From Minwuia thermotolerans (GTDB taxonomy: Bacteria > Pseudomonadota > Alphaproteobacteria > Minwuiales > Minwuiaceae): 56,044 nucleotides of DNA. This document shows, in pieces, positions 38,081 to 46,375 of this stretch. The stretch is from NCBI GenBank assembly GCA_021604565.1, contig BQJF01000016.1, positions 1-56,044 on the forward strand, written 5' to 3'. The translations under genes were made by a program, and so were the position numbers. The notes beneath the pieces were generated by a model, which saw only the letters and a list, made by a program, of their open reading frames with translations, was not told the DNA's origin and ran no database searches. Position 1 is the stretch's first letter. The number at the start of each line of letters is the position of its first letter.

Positions 38081-38884
38081 TCATCCCGCGTTCGGATGTC
38101 CCTCTGGCCAGCCGCCGTCGTAGGCGGTGCCCTGGTCGCCCAGGTGGGCGAGGCGGAAGCCGATGGGGCGTTCCAGTTCTTCCAGGCAATGGCCGATCAG
38201 ACCAGCCGTGCGGCAGAGGATCGAGATGCCCTTCAGCGCATCGGGCGGGAAATCGAGATCGAGCAGGATCGCCGGCAGTGGCCCGTTGACGTTCAGCACC
38301 AGCTTGCGGCCATAGATTTCCTCGGCGACGGCGCGCGCGGCCCGCAGGAAGGCGACGTGATCGCCGGAGGCCCCACGTGCATCCGCCAGTTCCAGCAGCT
38401 TCTCCGCGCGCGGATCGACGGGTTTGTGGACCGGATGGCCGAAACCGGGCAGGAATGCCTTCCGGTCGCGCAGGTCCTGCACCATGGCACGGGCAACGCT
38501 GTCGATATTCTCTCCGGCGCGGACACGGGACACGCCGTCCCTGTAGAACCTGCCCGCGACTTCCGCCGAGCCGAGGATGACCGAACCACAGCCCAGGATG
38601 CCGGCCGCAACCGCGCCCTGCATGGCATCCGGTCCGGCCTGCAGCGTCATCCGCGCAGCCTGCGCGGACGGTGTCAGGCCATGTTCCGCCAGCGCCACCA
38701 GAACGGCGTTGAGGAAGAACGACTGGTTTTCGGTCGGCATCGTTCCCGTCAGATGCAGGAAGAAGAAGTCGGTGAAGTCCACTTTCCCGATCAGTTCCTC
38801 GCACAGATCCCTGCCCCGGATCGTGACGCTTTCCGCGTCCGCCTTTGCAATTGCCGACGCGCCTGCGCCCTTGTCACCCATCAT
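38081..38884 (-). CDS. Citryl-CoA lyase (short citrate-synthase family)
   Basis: A 267-residue member of the citrate synthase superfamily lacking the large N-terminal part of true citrate synthase (about 430 residues). Conserved elements are LCEELIGKVDFTDFFFLHLTG, the GFGHPVHK loop with its active-site His, and NVNGPLPAILLDLDFP, which carries the C-terminal catalytic region. The family cleaves citryl-CoA to acetyl-CoA and oxaloacetate, or acts on related CoA-acids. It overlaps the upstream cupin gene by 4 nt (ATGA), so the two are coupled. No citryl-CoA synthetase is in the window, so the physiological substrate is uncertain. Confidence 0.78.
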   Translation of the reverse strand: MMGDKGAGASAIAKADAESVTIRGRDLCEELIGKVDFTDFFFLHLTGTMPTENQSFFLNAVLVALAEHGLTPSAQAARMTLQAGPDAMQGAVAAGILGCGSVILGSAEVAGRFYRDGVSRVRAGENIDSVARAMVQDLRDRKAFLPGFGHPVHKPVDPRAEKLLELADARGASGDHVAFLRAARAVAEEIYGRKLVLNVNGPLPAILLDLDFPPDALKGISILCRTAGLIGHCLEELERPIGFRLAHLGDQGTAYDGGWPEGHPNAG

Positions 38885-39216
38885 GTTGCGGTACTCCCCT
38901 CACCACCTTCCGCGCCGTAGAACACGACCCAGGTCTCGAAATCATCCGTGAAATCCTCGAACCGATGCTCGGCATGCGCCGGTGCGAACAGCACGTCACC
39001 AGGTCCGAACGGGACGCGTTCCCCGTTCATGAAGAACACCCCCGTACCGCGCGAGACGATGTAGAGCTCGTCCTGATCATGCGGCGTCTGCGGGTCGGTG
39101 CCGCGCGGTGCATAGAACCGCAGCGTCATGGTCCCGTGTTCCATCAGCAGCGCCGAAGCACGCCCCGGACTTGGTGGCGTTGCCCGCGCCTGTTCCAGAG
39201 TTGCGCGAATGTCCAT
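38881..39216 (-). CDS. Cupin domain protein
   Basis: A single-domain beta-barrel protein of 111 residues with the two cupin motifs: HDQDELYIVSRGTGVFFMNGERVPFGPGD and, shorter, HAEHRFEDFTDDFETWVVF. His, Glu and His in these motifs could bind a metal. The product may be a small-molecule isomerase or oxygenase, or a sensor protein. A start at ATG 39231 would add five residues; ATG 39216 has GGGGAG 7 nt upstream. It is paired with citryl-CoA lyase by a 4-nt overlap. Confidence 0.78.
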   Translation of the reverse strand: MDIRATLEQARATPPSPGRASALLMEHGTMTLRFYAPRGTDPQTPHDQDELYIVSRGTGVFFMNGERVPFGPGDVLFAPAHAEHRFEDFTDDFETWVVFYGAEGGEGSTAT

Positions 39217-39245
39217 CAGCCCTCTCCCCATCGGTCATCCCGGCC

Positions 39246-40115
39246 CTACAGACCGTACCGGTTCCAGTGCAGCCTGTCCTCGATTCCGGCCAGAACCTCT
39301 CCGGTCATCTGCCCTGCACTGCTGCCGCCGCCGCGCAGCAGGCCGCGCAGGGGCGAGCGACGCACCCCGATGGGCCGCAGCCGCACATCCTTGCCGAAAC
39401 GCTCCTTCAGAAGCGATGTCGCCTCGGCAATGCCATCAATCAGGCCAAGGCGTTCCGCTTCCTCACCCAGAAACACATCACCGGAGAATATCTCCTTGTA
39501 ACGCCTGCGATTCAGCTTGTCGCCGCGACGGCTCTTGACCTGGTCCATGAAGGTATCGTGGATCTGCGACTGGATCTCCTTCAGCCGCTCCACATCCTCT
39601 TCCTGCTCAGCGGAGAACGGGTCGAGGAAAGACTTCTTTTCACCCGCCGAGTGGATGCGTCGCTCGATCCCGAACCGTTCGATCAGTCCCTTGAAACCGA
39701 ACCCGGCGGAGATGACACCGATGGAACCGACGATGGATGCGCGGTCGGCATAGAGCTCATCCCCCGCCGTCATCAGCCAGTAGCCGCCGGAAACCGCTAC
39801 ATCCTCCGCGAAGGCCAGCACGGGCACGTTCTTCTCCTCCGCCTTGCGGCGGATGGCGCTGGCGATCAGCGCGGATTGCACCGGGGATCCCCCCGGACTG
39901 TTGATGACCAGCGCGACAGCAGCCAGCCGTTTCGGACGGAATGCCTGCTCGATCCGGCTCTCCAGCGCAGCGAGGTTGAGGGCGGCGGGTCGAAAGGGCG
40001 CACTGCCACCGGGGGATATCACGCCCTGCAAGCGCAGGACCGATACGACGGGTGTCGCGCGCCATTTCCGGAAGCGGGCAATGGGGCGCTGAAGAAATCC
40101 TGGTTTCCTGTTCAT
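39246..40115 (-). CDS. S49 family peptidase (SppA/SohB-like)
   Basis: A 289-residue Ser-Lys protease of the signal-peptide-peptidase A family, short form. Strands VVSVLRLQGVI and AVALVINSPGGSPVQS form the oxyanion region. The nucleophile Ser is in AVSGGYWLM, and the general-base Lys is in the SAGEKKSFLDPFS segment. It has no clear membrane span, as in the short alphaproteobacterial members, which may be membrane-associated. It would degrade leader peptides or membrane-protein fragments. It stands alone, with 29-49 nt gaps on either side. Confidence 0.9.
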   Translation of the reverse strand: MNRKPGFLQRPIARFRKWRATPVVSVLRLQGVISPGGSAPFRPAALNLAALESRIEQAFRPKRLAAVALVINSPGGSPVQSALIASAIRRKAEEKNVPVLAFAEDVAVSGGYWLMTAGDELYADRASIVGSIGVISAGFGFKGLIERFGIERRIHSAGEKKSFLDPFSAEQEEDVERLKEIQSQIHDTFMDQVKSRRGDKLNRRRYKEIFSGDVFLGEEAERLGLIDGIAEATSLLKERFGKDVRLRPIGVRRSPLRGLLRGGGSSAGQMTGEVLAGIEDRLHWNRYGL

Positions 40116-40164
40116 GCCCCTGATGTGCGGCAGCCGGGACCGGCTTGCAAGGGGATGCGCGGTC

Positions 40165-40896
40165 TCAGGACCACATTATCGGATCTGCATCGCGCATGAT
40201 TCCACTGGCCAGCGGCGTGTCACACCCGTCCGCCTCATGCAAGGCAAGCGCAGGCAGCTCATGCACCGCGCCATCCGCGCCAGGCCGCAGCCGCAGCAGC
40301 ACCCGCTTCGCCGGACGCCCGGCACGACTGCCGAGCGGGCGGATATCCAGGGCGCAGTCGGCAGGCAGTGCATCACGCACCTCCGCCAGCCGTTCACGTC
40401 GCAGGATCAGTACCGCGTGGCCACCCGGCGCAATCAGGCGGACGGCCGTACCGATCCATCCGGCCAGAGGTACGGCACCCTCCGACCGTGCAATCTCGCG
40501 CGCCGCGTCAGGTGAGCGGCGGAAACGGCCAGCATCGAAGTAGGGCGGATTGGCCAGCACCAGATCGAACGAATGGTCCGCGAATGGCGCCACGCCGACA
40601 TCACCGGCACAGACCATCCCGCGCCCCTCTGCTGCATTTGACGCAATGTTGATCGCGGCCAGAGCGGCGATGGCGGGCTGCACTTCCAAACCGACGAAGG
40701 TGACATCCGACCGCCTGGCGGCAAGTGACAGCATCGGCAGTCCGGTGCCGCAACCCAGTTCCAGCACCCGTCCCCCCGGTCGCGGATGGCAGGCCGCAGC
40801 CAGCATCACGGCGTCGGAACCGCTGCGAAACCCATGAGCGGGCTGCCGCAGGGCCACGCGCCCTCCCAGGATCAGATCGTCGGTAAAGCCTGTCAT
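40165..40896 (-). CDS. TrmN6-type tRNA1(Val) (adenine-37-N6)-methyltransferase
   Basis: SAM-dependent methyltransferase of 243 residues with the cofactor loop VLELGCGTGLP and the adenine-N6 catalytic motif NPPYF. The N-terminal DDLILGGRVALRQPAHGFRSGSDAVMLAA is characteristic of the TrmN6/YfiC family, which methylates A37 of tRNA1(Val) in E. coli. Alphaproteobacterial members are usually annotated only as methyltransferases, so the tRNA substrate is inferred from family. It follows the DUF2007 gene by 6 nt. Confidence 0.86.
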   Translation of the reverse strand: MTGFTDDLILGGRVALRQPAHGFRSGSDAVMLAAACHPRPGGRVLELGCGTGLPMLSLAARRSDVTFVGLEVQPAIAALAAINIASNAAEGRGMVCAGDVGVAPFADHSFDLVLANPPYFDAGRFRRSPDAAREIARSEGAVPLAGWIGTAVRLIAPGGHAVLILRRERLAEVRDALPADCALDIRPLGSRAGRPAKRVLLRLRPGADGAVHELPALALHEADGCDTPLASGIMRDADPIMWS

Positions 40897-40902
40897 TCCG
40901 GC

Positions 40903-41109
40903 TCAGATCAGTTCCGCGATGTGCAGCAGGTCCTTCGCTGCAGCCTCGTCATCATCATCCACCATCAGCCGGCGCGGGAAGACTCCGATGGATCCTTCCA
41001 TGACGCTGATGTTCTGGTCGAAGCGCAGGGACGCGATCCCCTCCCCCTTCAGCAGGGCCTCGGCAAAGGAAAGCGCAACCAGATCGTTGGTGCGAAAGAC
41101 TTCGACCAT
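40903..41109 (-). CDS. DUF2007 (putative signal-transducing) protein
   Basis: A 68-residue protein matching the DUF2007 pattern: VEVFRTNDLVALSFAEALLKGEGI, DQNISVMEGSIGVFPRRLMV and an acidic DDDDEAAAKDLL C-terminus. Function is unknown. In many Alphaproteobacteria it lies between a TrmN6-type methyltransferase and a polyprenyl synthase, as here. An upstream ATG at 41193, which has its own GGCGGA box, would add 28 residues not conserved in the family; either could be used. It is divergent from the prenyl synthase. Confidence 0.8.
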   Translation of the reverse strand: MVEVFRTNDLVALSFAEALLKGEGIASLRFDQNISVMEGSIGVFPRRLMVDDDDEAAAKDLLHIAELI

Positions 41110-41231
41110 ATCCCCGTCCGTTCCTGCCAGAGGCGACAACACGTCCCGCGTCCGCCGCTTGACGGACCTTCGTCCCAATCTATTCTCGGCCATTCAATTC
41201 CGCCAGTCGCAGCGTGTATGGAGCATCCAGC

Positions 41232-42251
41232 GTGTCAAACGTGGTTTCCCTGAAGGACGAAACGGCCAGGTCTGCCAAAGGGCTTGAGCGACTGCGGTCG
41301 CTGGTCGAGCGCGATCTGGAACGGGTCAACCTGGTGATCATGGACAAGATGCAGTCCGAGGTCGCGCTGATCCCCCAGCTTGCCAGCCACATCGTCGCTG
41401 CCGGAGGCAAGCGGCTGCGCCCGATGCTTACACTCGCGGCGGCAGACCTCTGCGGTTACGACGGCGAGCGGCAGGTCAGCCTCGCCGCCTGTGTCGAGTT
41501 CATACATACGGCGACGCTGCTGCATGATGACGTCGTGGACGAAAGTGATCTGCGCCGCGGCAATGCCACGGCGAATGCGGTGTTCGGCAACCAGGCCAGC
41601 GTGCTGGTGGGAGATTTCCTGTTCAGCCGCGCATTCCAGCTGATGGTCGCGGACGGGTCGCTGGAGGTTCTCGCGATCCTTTCCAAGGCGTCTGCGGTCA
41701 TCGCGGAGGGTGAGGTCCTGCAGCTCATCACCACGAACGACACCGAAACGACGGAAGATGCCTACCTCGACGTGATCTCCGCCAAGACAGCGGCCCTGTT
41801 CTCCGCCGCGTGCCGGGTCGGAGCAATCGTCGCGGAGGCACCAAAGGCCGAAGTCGAGGCCCTGGATTCATACGGGCGCAATCTCGGCATCGCCTTCCAG
41901 TTGATCGATGATGCCCTGGACTATTCGGCCCGGCAGGCAACGCTGGGCAAGACCGTTGGCGATGACTTCCGGGAAGGCAAGATCACCCTGCCCATCGTGC
42001 TGGCCTTCCGCCGTGGCACGCCGGAGGAACGCCAGTTCTGGCGGCGCTGCCTGGAAGACATGGAACAGACCGAGGATGACCTTGCGCGCGCGCAGGAACT
42101 GATCCAGAGCCACGATGCCCTGGCCGACACCATCGAGCGTGCGCGCCACTACGGGGCGCGGGCACGCGACGCCCTGGCCATCTTCCCGGAAGGCGTGATG
42201 AAATCGGCCCTGATCGATGCGGTCGAATTCACCATCGAACGCGCATATTGA
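41232..42251 (+). CDS. Polyprenyl (octaprenyl/decaprenyl) diphosphate synthase
   Basis: Long-chain trans-prenyltransferase of 339 residues, most similar to IspB-type enzymes that make the ubiquinone side chain. Motifs are GGKRLRPMLTLAAADLCGY, the first aspartate-rich LLHDDVVDESDLRRGN and the second FQLIDDALDY followed by GKTVGDDFREGKITLP. Small residues before the first DDxxD allow a long product. GTG 41214 is also possible; GTG 41232 has GGAG (41220-41223) 8 nt upstream. It uses the FPP made by ispA at 27.4 kb. The tRNA-Pro gene follows 69 nt later. Confidence 0.9.
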   Translation: MSNVVSLKDETARSAKGLERLRSLVERDLERVNLVIMDKMQSEVALIPQLASHIVAAGGKRLRPMLTLAAADLCGYDGERQVSLAACVEFIHTATLLHDDVVDESDLRRGNATANAVFGNQASVLVGDFLFSRAFQLMVADGSLEVLAILSKASAVIAEGEVLQLITTNDTETTEDAYLDVISAKTAALFSAACRVGAIVAEAPKAEVEALDSYGRNLGIAFQLIDDALDYSARQATLGKTVGDDFREGKITLPIVLAFRRGTPEERQFWRRCLEDMEQTEDDLARAQELIQSHDALADTIERARHYGARARDALAIFPEGVMKSALIDAVEFTIERAY

Positions 42252-42320
42252 TCCTTGCCCGCAAAGCACCCAGCGGCTATACACCGCTCGCCTCTGCAGT
42301 CGCACGACTGAGGGTCCGGT

Positions 42321-42397
42321 CGGGGAGTAGCTCAGCCTGGTAGAGCACCGTCTTCGGGAGGCGGGGGCCGGAGGTTCGAATCCTCTCTCCCCGACCA
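42321..42397 (+). tRNA. tRNA-Pro (anticodon CGG)
   Basis: A 77-nt cloverleaf with encoded CCA. The acceptor CGGGGAG pairs with CTCCCCG. The D-arm GCTCAGCCTGGTAGAGC, anticodon stem CCGTC/GGCGG with loop TTCGGGA (anticodon CGG), and T-arm GGAGG-TTCGAAT-CCTCT are all canonical. It reads CCG proline codons. It follows the prenyl synthase on the same strand. Confidence 0.97.
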
Positions 42398-42725
42398 TTC
42401 ATTCAGTCTCCGGGTTCCCGAAGCCCGGAGATACTTCCCCCTCAGTTCCGGAATTGCGGTCGGCCTGAAACGCGTTTCATAGCTGATCGCTGTCGCGGCC
42501 ACCTGATCGACTTCAGCAAGCATCACCAGGATCGAGCGCGTGCAAGCGAGCGACAGTTGGTCGTCTGAGGTCGCGCAGAGCTGTCCCAGGCGCGCCAGGT
42601 CCGGATTGATCTGACAATACTCTCGGGCATGCCATCCATTACGACAGTCGTGTGCCTGGCTGCGCCAATCCGGTCTAGCATGCCCACTGTGCCCCCACGC
42701 CGGGACGCAAGGGGAGGATAACAGA
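42398..42725. other. Intergenic stretch after tRNA-Pro with hairpin
   Basis: 328 nt with no supported gene. A perfect 7-bp stem CTCCGGG/CCCGGAG with a 9-nt loop (42408-42430) lies directly after the tRNA and may terminate or process it, although no T-run follows. The remainder shows no family-like frame, integrase remnant or duplicated tRNA end, so I see no sign of an integrated element. GGGGAGGATAACAG precedes the ligase start. Confidence 0.45.
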
Positions 42726-44264
42726 ATGGACATGCGAACCCTGATGGCGCGTTCGGCGCGCTTCTATTCCGAACGGGAAGCGGTGGTCTGGCGCGACCGG
42801 CGGCTGACCTTCGGTGAGGCCTGGAAACGGGGTCTCAGGATAGCGAACGCATTGCGGGCGCTGGGTCTGAAGCCCGGCGACCGGGTCGGCGTTCTGGAGG
42901 ACAATTCGATCGAGGCATCCGACATGTTTCTCGGCGCGGCAGCAGCGAACATTGTCCGCGTTCCGCTCTATCCCCGGAACGCGCGGGAAGCCCATGTGCA
43001 CATGCTCTCGCATACCGATTGCCGCGTTCTGGTGGTCTCCGGCAAACACGCGGCGGAGGCCGCCGGGCTGCTGGACGAGGTGCCATCGCTGGAACATGTA
43101 CTGATCCGTGACGAGGGGTACGAGGACTGGCTGGCCCGGCAGGATGACAGCGATCCGGAAGTCGATGTTGACGCCGATGACCTCTTCATCATCCGTCATA
43201 CCGGCGGCACAACCGGCCTGCCCAAGGGCGTGTCCTATACGCACAGGGCCTGGCTCGCTGCCGGCCGCGACTGGCATTTCCTCTTTCCGCCGATCATGCC
43301 GGGCGACAAGTGCCTGCACATCGGCCCCATCAGCCACGCTTCGGGCTATTCCTTCGTGCCCGTCTGGCTGAGCGGCGGCTGCAACGTGCTGCTCGACCAT
43401 TTCGATGCCGGTGACACGCTCGACATCATGGAGCAGGAGGAGATCAGCATCATGTTCGCCGTACCCACCATGGTGAACACCTTGGTCCATCACCCCGGTG
43501 TCAGCGACCGGAAGTTCCCGAAACTGAAATGCATGCAGATCGGGGCGGCGCCGATCACCGAGACCACCGCGCTTAAGGCTCACGAGATCTTCGGACACCG
43601 CCTCTGGCAGGTTTACGGACAGACCGAGGCGGTGCCGTTGACCGTCATGGGACCGGACCAGTGGTTTGCCGAGGTCGAAGGGTCCAGGCCCCTGCAGGCC
43701 TGCGGCATGCCCCTGCCTTTCGCCGACCTCAAGATCTGCGACGCGGATGGCAACGAGGTGCCACTCGGTGAAGAGGGCGAACTTGTGGCCCGGTGCGACG
43801 GACAGATGACCGGTTTCTGGAAGGATCCGGAAGCCACAGCGGAGCGGATGATCGACGGCTGGGTCCGCACTGGCGACATCGGGCGTATCGACGAGAACGG
43901 TTATGTCTATATGCTGGATCGCGCGGGCGACATGATCGTCTCCGGCGGCTTCAACATCTATCCCGCCGAGATCGAGAATGCCCTGGCGTCCCACCCTGCG
44001 GTGATCGAGGCCGCCGTATTCGGCATCCCGAGCGAACGCTGGGGCGAGAGCCCGATGGGGGTATGTGTCATCGACGGAAAGACGCCGGTGACCGAGGAGG
44101 AACTGATCCAGCTCTGCGTGGACCGGCTGGGTTCCTACAAGCGGCCCGCGAAGATCGAGATGCAGACCGACCCCCTGCCCCGATCGCCTGTCGGCAAGGT
44201 GAAGCGGAAGGACCTCCGCGAACCGCACTGGCGTGGCCAGAGCCGCCGGGTCGCCGGCAACTGA
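42726..44264 (+). CDS. Class I AMP-forming acyl-CoA ligase
   Basis: Acyl-CoA synthetase of 512 residues. The ATP-binding P-loop is HTGGTTGLPKG, followed by QVYGQTEAVPL, the GWVRTGDIG box, DRAGDMIVSGGFNIYPAEIE, and the C-terminal catalytic lysine in PRSPVGKVKRKDL. The medium length and the GPISHASGY pocket segment fit small aromatic or short- to medium-chain acids. It stands alone, with GGGGAGG in its leader (42710-42717) and a convergent pirin gene. It could activate acids produced by the monooxygenase and lactonase downstream; that link is inference. Confidence 0.9.
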   Translation: MDMRTLMARSARFYSEREAVVWRDRRLTFGEAWKRGLRIANALRALGLKPGDRVGVLEDNSIEASDMFLGAAAANIVRVPLYPRNAREAHVHMLSHTDCRVLVVSGKHAAEAAGLLDEVPSLEHVLIRDEGYEDWLARQDDSDPEVDVDADDLFIIRHTGGTTGLPKGVSYTHRAWLAAGRDWHFLFPPIMPGDKCLHIGPISHASGYSFVPVWLSGGCNVLLDHFDAGDTLDIMEQEEISIMFAVPTMVNTLVHHPGVSDRKFPKLKCMQIGAAPITETTALKAHEIFGHRLWQVYGQTEAVPLTVMGPDQWFAEVEGSRPLQACGMPLPFADLKICDADGNEVPLGEEGELVARCDGQMTGFWKDPEATAERMIDGWVRTGDIGRIDENGYVYMLDRAGDMIVSGGFNIYPAEIENALASHPAVIEAAVFGIPSERWGESPMGVCVIDGKTPVTEEELIQLCVDRLGSYKRPAKIEMQTDPLPRSPVGKVKRKDLREPHWRGQSRRVAGN

Positions 44265-44297
44265 GGGGAAGGCACAGACCGGACATAGCGACGTGCC

Positions 44298-45167
44298 TCA
44301 GGCGCGCTCGATCATGCCCATGCGGCCCGACTGGTAGTCACGGACGGCGGTCATGATCTCGGCCTCCGTGTTCATCACGAACGGCCCGTAGCGTGCGACA
44401 GGTTCGGCAAGCGGCGCTCCGGCGAGCAGCAGGAAGCGCCCGCCACCACCGGGTCCGGCGGCGATCTCGATTTCGTTCCCCTGTCCGAGAACTGCAAGCT
44501 GGCTGCGCTCGACCGGCGCCCGTTCCGGCCCCAGCGCAACAGAACCCTCGAACACATAGATTGCGGCATTGAAGCCCGGATCGATGGCAAGGCGCGCTTC
44601 GCCGCCGGGCTGCACGTTCCAGTCCTGCAACCAGACCGGCGTGCGGGTGCCGATGGCCGCACTGACGCCGAAAGCCGCGCCCGCAACGACGGTCACCTCG
44701 ATCAGCCCGTCCGCGCTGGTCGCCTTCGGAATGTCGGCAGCCCGAAGGTACTGGTATCCGGGTTCGGCGTACTTCTCGGCAGCAGGCAGGTTGACCCAGA
44801 TCTGGAATCCATGGGCGTGTCCACCATGTTTCTGCATCGCCGGTGACGGCATCTCGGAATGAACGATCCCCGCGCCGGCCGTCATCCACTGCACGTCGCC
44901 GGTGCCAATCAACTGTGTCTTGCCGGTCGAATCCTCATGCAGCTTCTCGCCCTTGAGAATGTAGGACACGGTCTCGAAGCCCCGGTGCGGATGATCCGGA
45001 GCCCCAATGGCCTCGCCGGGGCCGTAGTCGACCGGGCCGACCTCATCGAGCATCAGGAACGGATCGACGAGGTCGATGCCGTGTGTCGGAAAGGCACGGC
45101 GAATGAGGAATCCCGCCCCCTCGCGTTGCTGGTGGGCCGTGACAACGCTCGTGACCTTCCTGCTCAT
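44298..45167 (-). CDS. Pirin family protein
   Basis: Bicupin of 289 residues. The N-terminal domain carries the pirin metal site: HPHRGFETVSYILKGE and AGAGIVHSEMP, with three His and one Glu. The C-terminal domain is less conserved (YVFEGSVALG). Family members include quercetin 2,3-dioxygenases and redox-sensing regulators. An open frame extends to 45272, but ATG 45167 has GGAG upstream and matches the family start MSRKV. It is divergent from the SMP-30 gene. Confidence 0.92.
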   Translation of the reverse strand: MSRKVTSVVTAHQQREGAGFLIRRAFPTHGIDLVDPFLMLDEVGPVDYGPGEAIGAPDHPHRGFETVSYILKGEKLHEDSTGKTQLIGTGDVQWMTAGAGIVHSEMPSPAMQKHGGHAHGFQIWVNLPAAEKYAEPGYQYLRAADIPKATSADGLIEVTVVAGAAFGVSAAIGTRTPVWLQDWNVQPGGEARLAIDPGFNAAIYVFEGSVALGPERAPVERSQLAVLGQGNEIEIAAGPGGGGRFLLLAGAPLAEPVARYGPFVMNTEAEIMTAVRDYQSGRMGMIERA

Positions 45168-45378
45168 GCCCTGGCTCCGGATGAAGACTTCGTTGCGTGC
45201 CAGACTATCGCAAGAAGCATGGTTGTCACCCGACACGACAATGCCGTCACGCTCTTGACTTGTGGCCTGCAACGAAGACCTGCCCGGATTTCATGGGTTG
45301 GCGTGAGCCATTCCCGCTACGGTTGGACAATTGAGCAGATTCCGGGCGCAACCGGGCAGTGCAGGAGGGGGAGCATCC

Positions 45379-46344
45379 ATGATCGAATTCACTGAAATCA
45401 CCTCGGGCCTTCAGTTCCCGGAAGGCCCCATCTGGATGCCGGATGGCAGCATCATTCTCGTCGAAATTGCCCGCGGCACCCTGAGCCGCGTGGCCCCGGA
45501 TGGCCGCATAGACGTGGTTGCCGAGACCGGCGGCGGTCCCAACGGCGCAGCCATCGGGCCCGATGGCAAATGCTATGTCTGCAACAATGGCGGCTTCTCC
45601 TGGGAACACGAAGGCCCCAACGGCGAGTACGTGCGCCCGACCGGACCAGCCGCCGGATACAGCAACGGATGGATCGAACGCATCGATCTGGATACCGGCG
45701 AGGTGGAGGTTCTCTACGAGAACTGCAACGGCAATCCGTTGCATGGCCCCAACGACATCGTCTTCGATGCCCACGGCGGCTTCTGGTTCACCGATCTCGG
45801 CAAGCGACACCCGCGGCGCCTCGACCTCGGCGGTGTCTACTACGCGAAGGCCGACGGCAGCGAGATCCGGGAGGTGGTTCATCCGCTGGTCACACCGAAC
45901 GGAATCGGACTCTCGCCGGACGGCAACCGCCTCTACGTGGCCGAAACGGAGACCGCGCGCGTGCTTGCATGGGATGTGACGGCGCCTGGCGAGCTGCGTA
46001 TGGATCCCTGGCCGGCCCATGGTGGCGCCGAAGTGCTGGCGTCGCCCGAGGGATATCAGCGCTACGACTCGCTTGCCGTGGAGGCGAACGGCAACGTCTG
46101 CGTCGCCACCCTGGTCCGCGGCGGGATCACCATCGTCAGCCCGGACGGAAGCTCCGTCGAGCATCTGGCCCTGCCTGATCCAATGACAACGAACATCTGC
46201 TTCGGCGGCGCTGATCTGAGCACGGCGTTCATCACGCTGTCGGCGACCGGGCGACTGGTGTCCTGCGACTGGCCACGCCGGGGCACCGCACTCGCCTTCT
46301 GTAGGCGGGCATGCAGCCTGCCTGTGGAAGGCTCCCCGACCTGA
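45379..46344 (+). CDS. SMP-30/gluconolactonase family lactonase
   Basis: A six-bladed beta-propeller of 321 residues that hydrolyses lactones with one divalent metal. The metal ligands expected from the family are Glu15 (FPEGPIW), the Asn of HGPNDIVFDAHGGFWFTD, the Asn of TPNGIGLSPDG, and Asp in YDSLAVEANG. There is no signal peptide, so it acts in the cytoplasm. ATG 45379 is chosen because a GGAGGGGGAG box lies just upstream; the frame is open to 45331. The last 15 residues or so (after WPRRGTALAF) are not seen in typical members, which end about there. It is convergent with the Baeyer-Villiger-like monooxygenase, whose lactone product it could open. Confidence 0.9.
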   Translation: MIEFTEITSGLQFPEGPIWMPDGSIILVEIARGTLSRVAPDGRIDVVAETGGGPNGAAIGPDGKCYVCNNGGFSWEHEGPNGEYVRPTGPAAGYSNGWIERIDLDTGEVEVLYENCNGNPLHGPNDIVFDAHGGFWFTDLGKRHPRRLDLGGVYYAKADGSEIREVVHPLVTPNGIGLSPDGNRLYVAETETARVLAWDVTAPGELRMDPWPAHGGAEVLASPEGYQRYDSLAVEANGNVCVATLVRGGITIVSPDGSSVEHLALPDPMTTNICFGGADLSTAFITLSATGRLVSCDWPRRGTALAFCRRACSLPVEGSPT

Positions 46345-46375
46345 TGGGAGCCGCCAGGCACTTGCCGCCCGGCGG

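Noticed and set aside
42398..42725. Genomic island attachment at tRNA-Pro
   Set aside because: No integrase, no duplicated tRNA 3' end and no composition change were seen downstream.
42332..42733. Open frame on the minus strand across the tRNA-Pro gene
   Set aside because: Its C-terminal part is the antisense translation of the tRNA, a well-known spurious ORF, and the remainder has no family resemblance.
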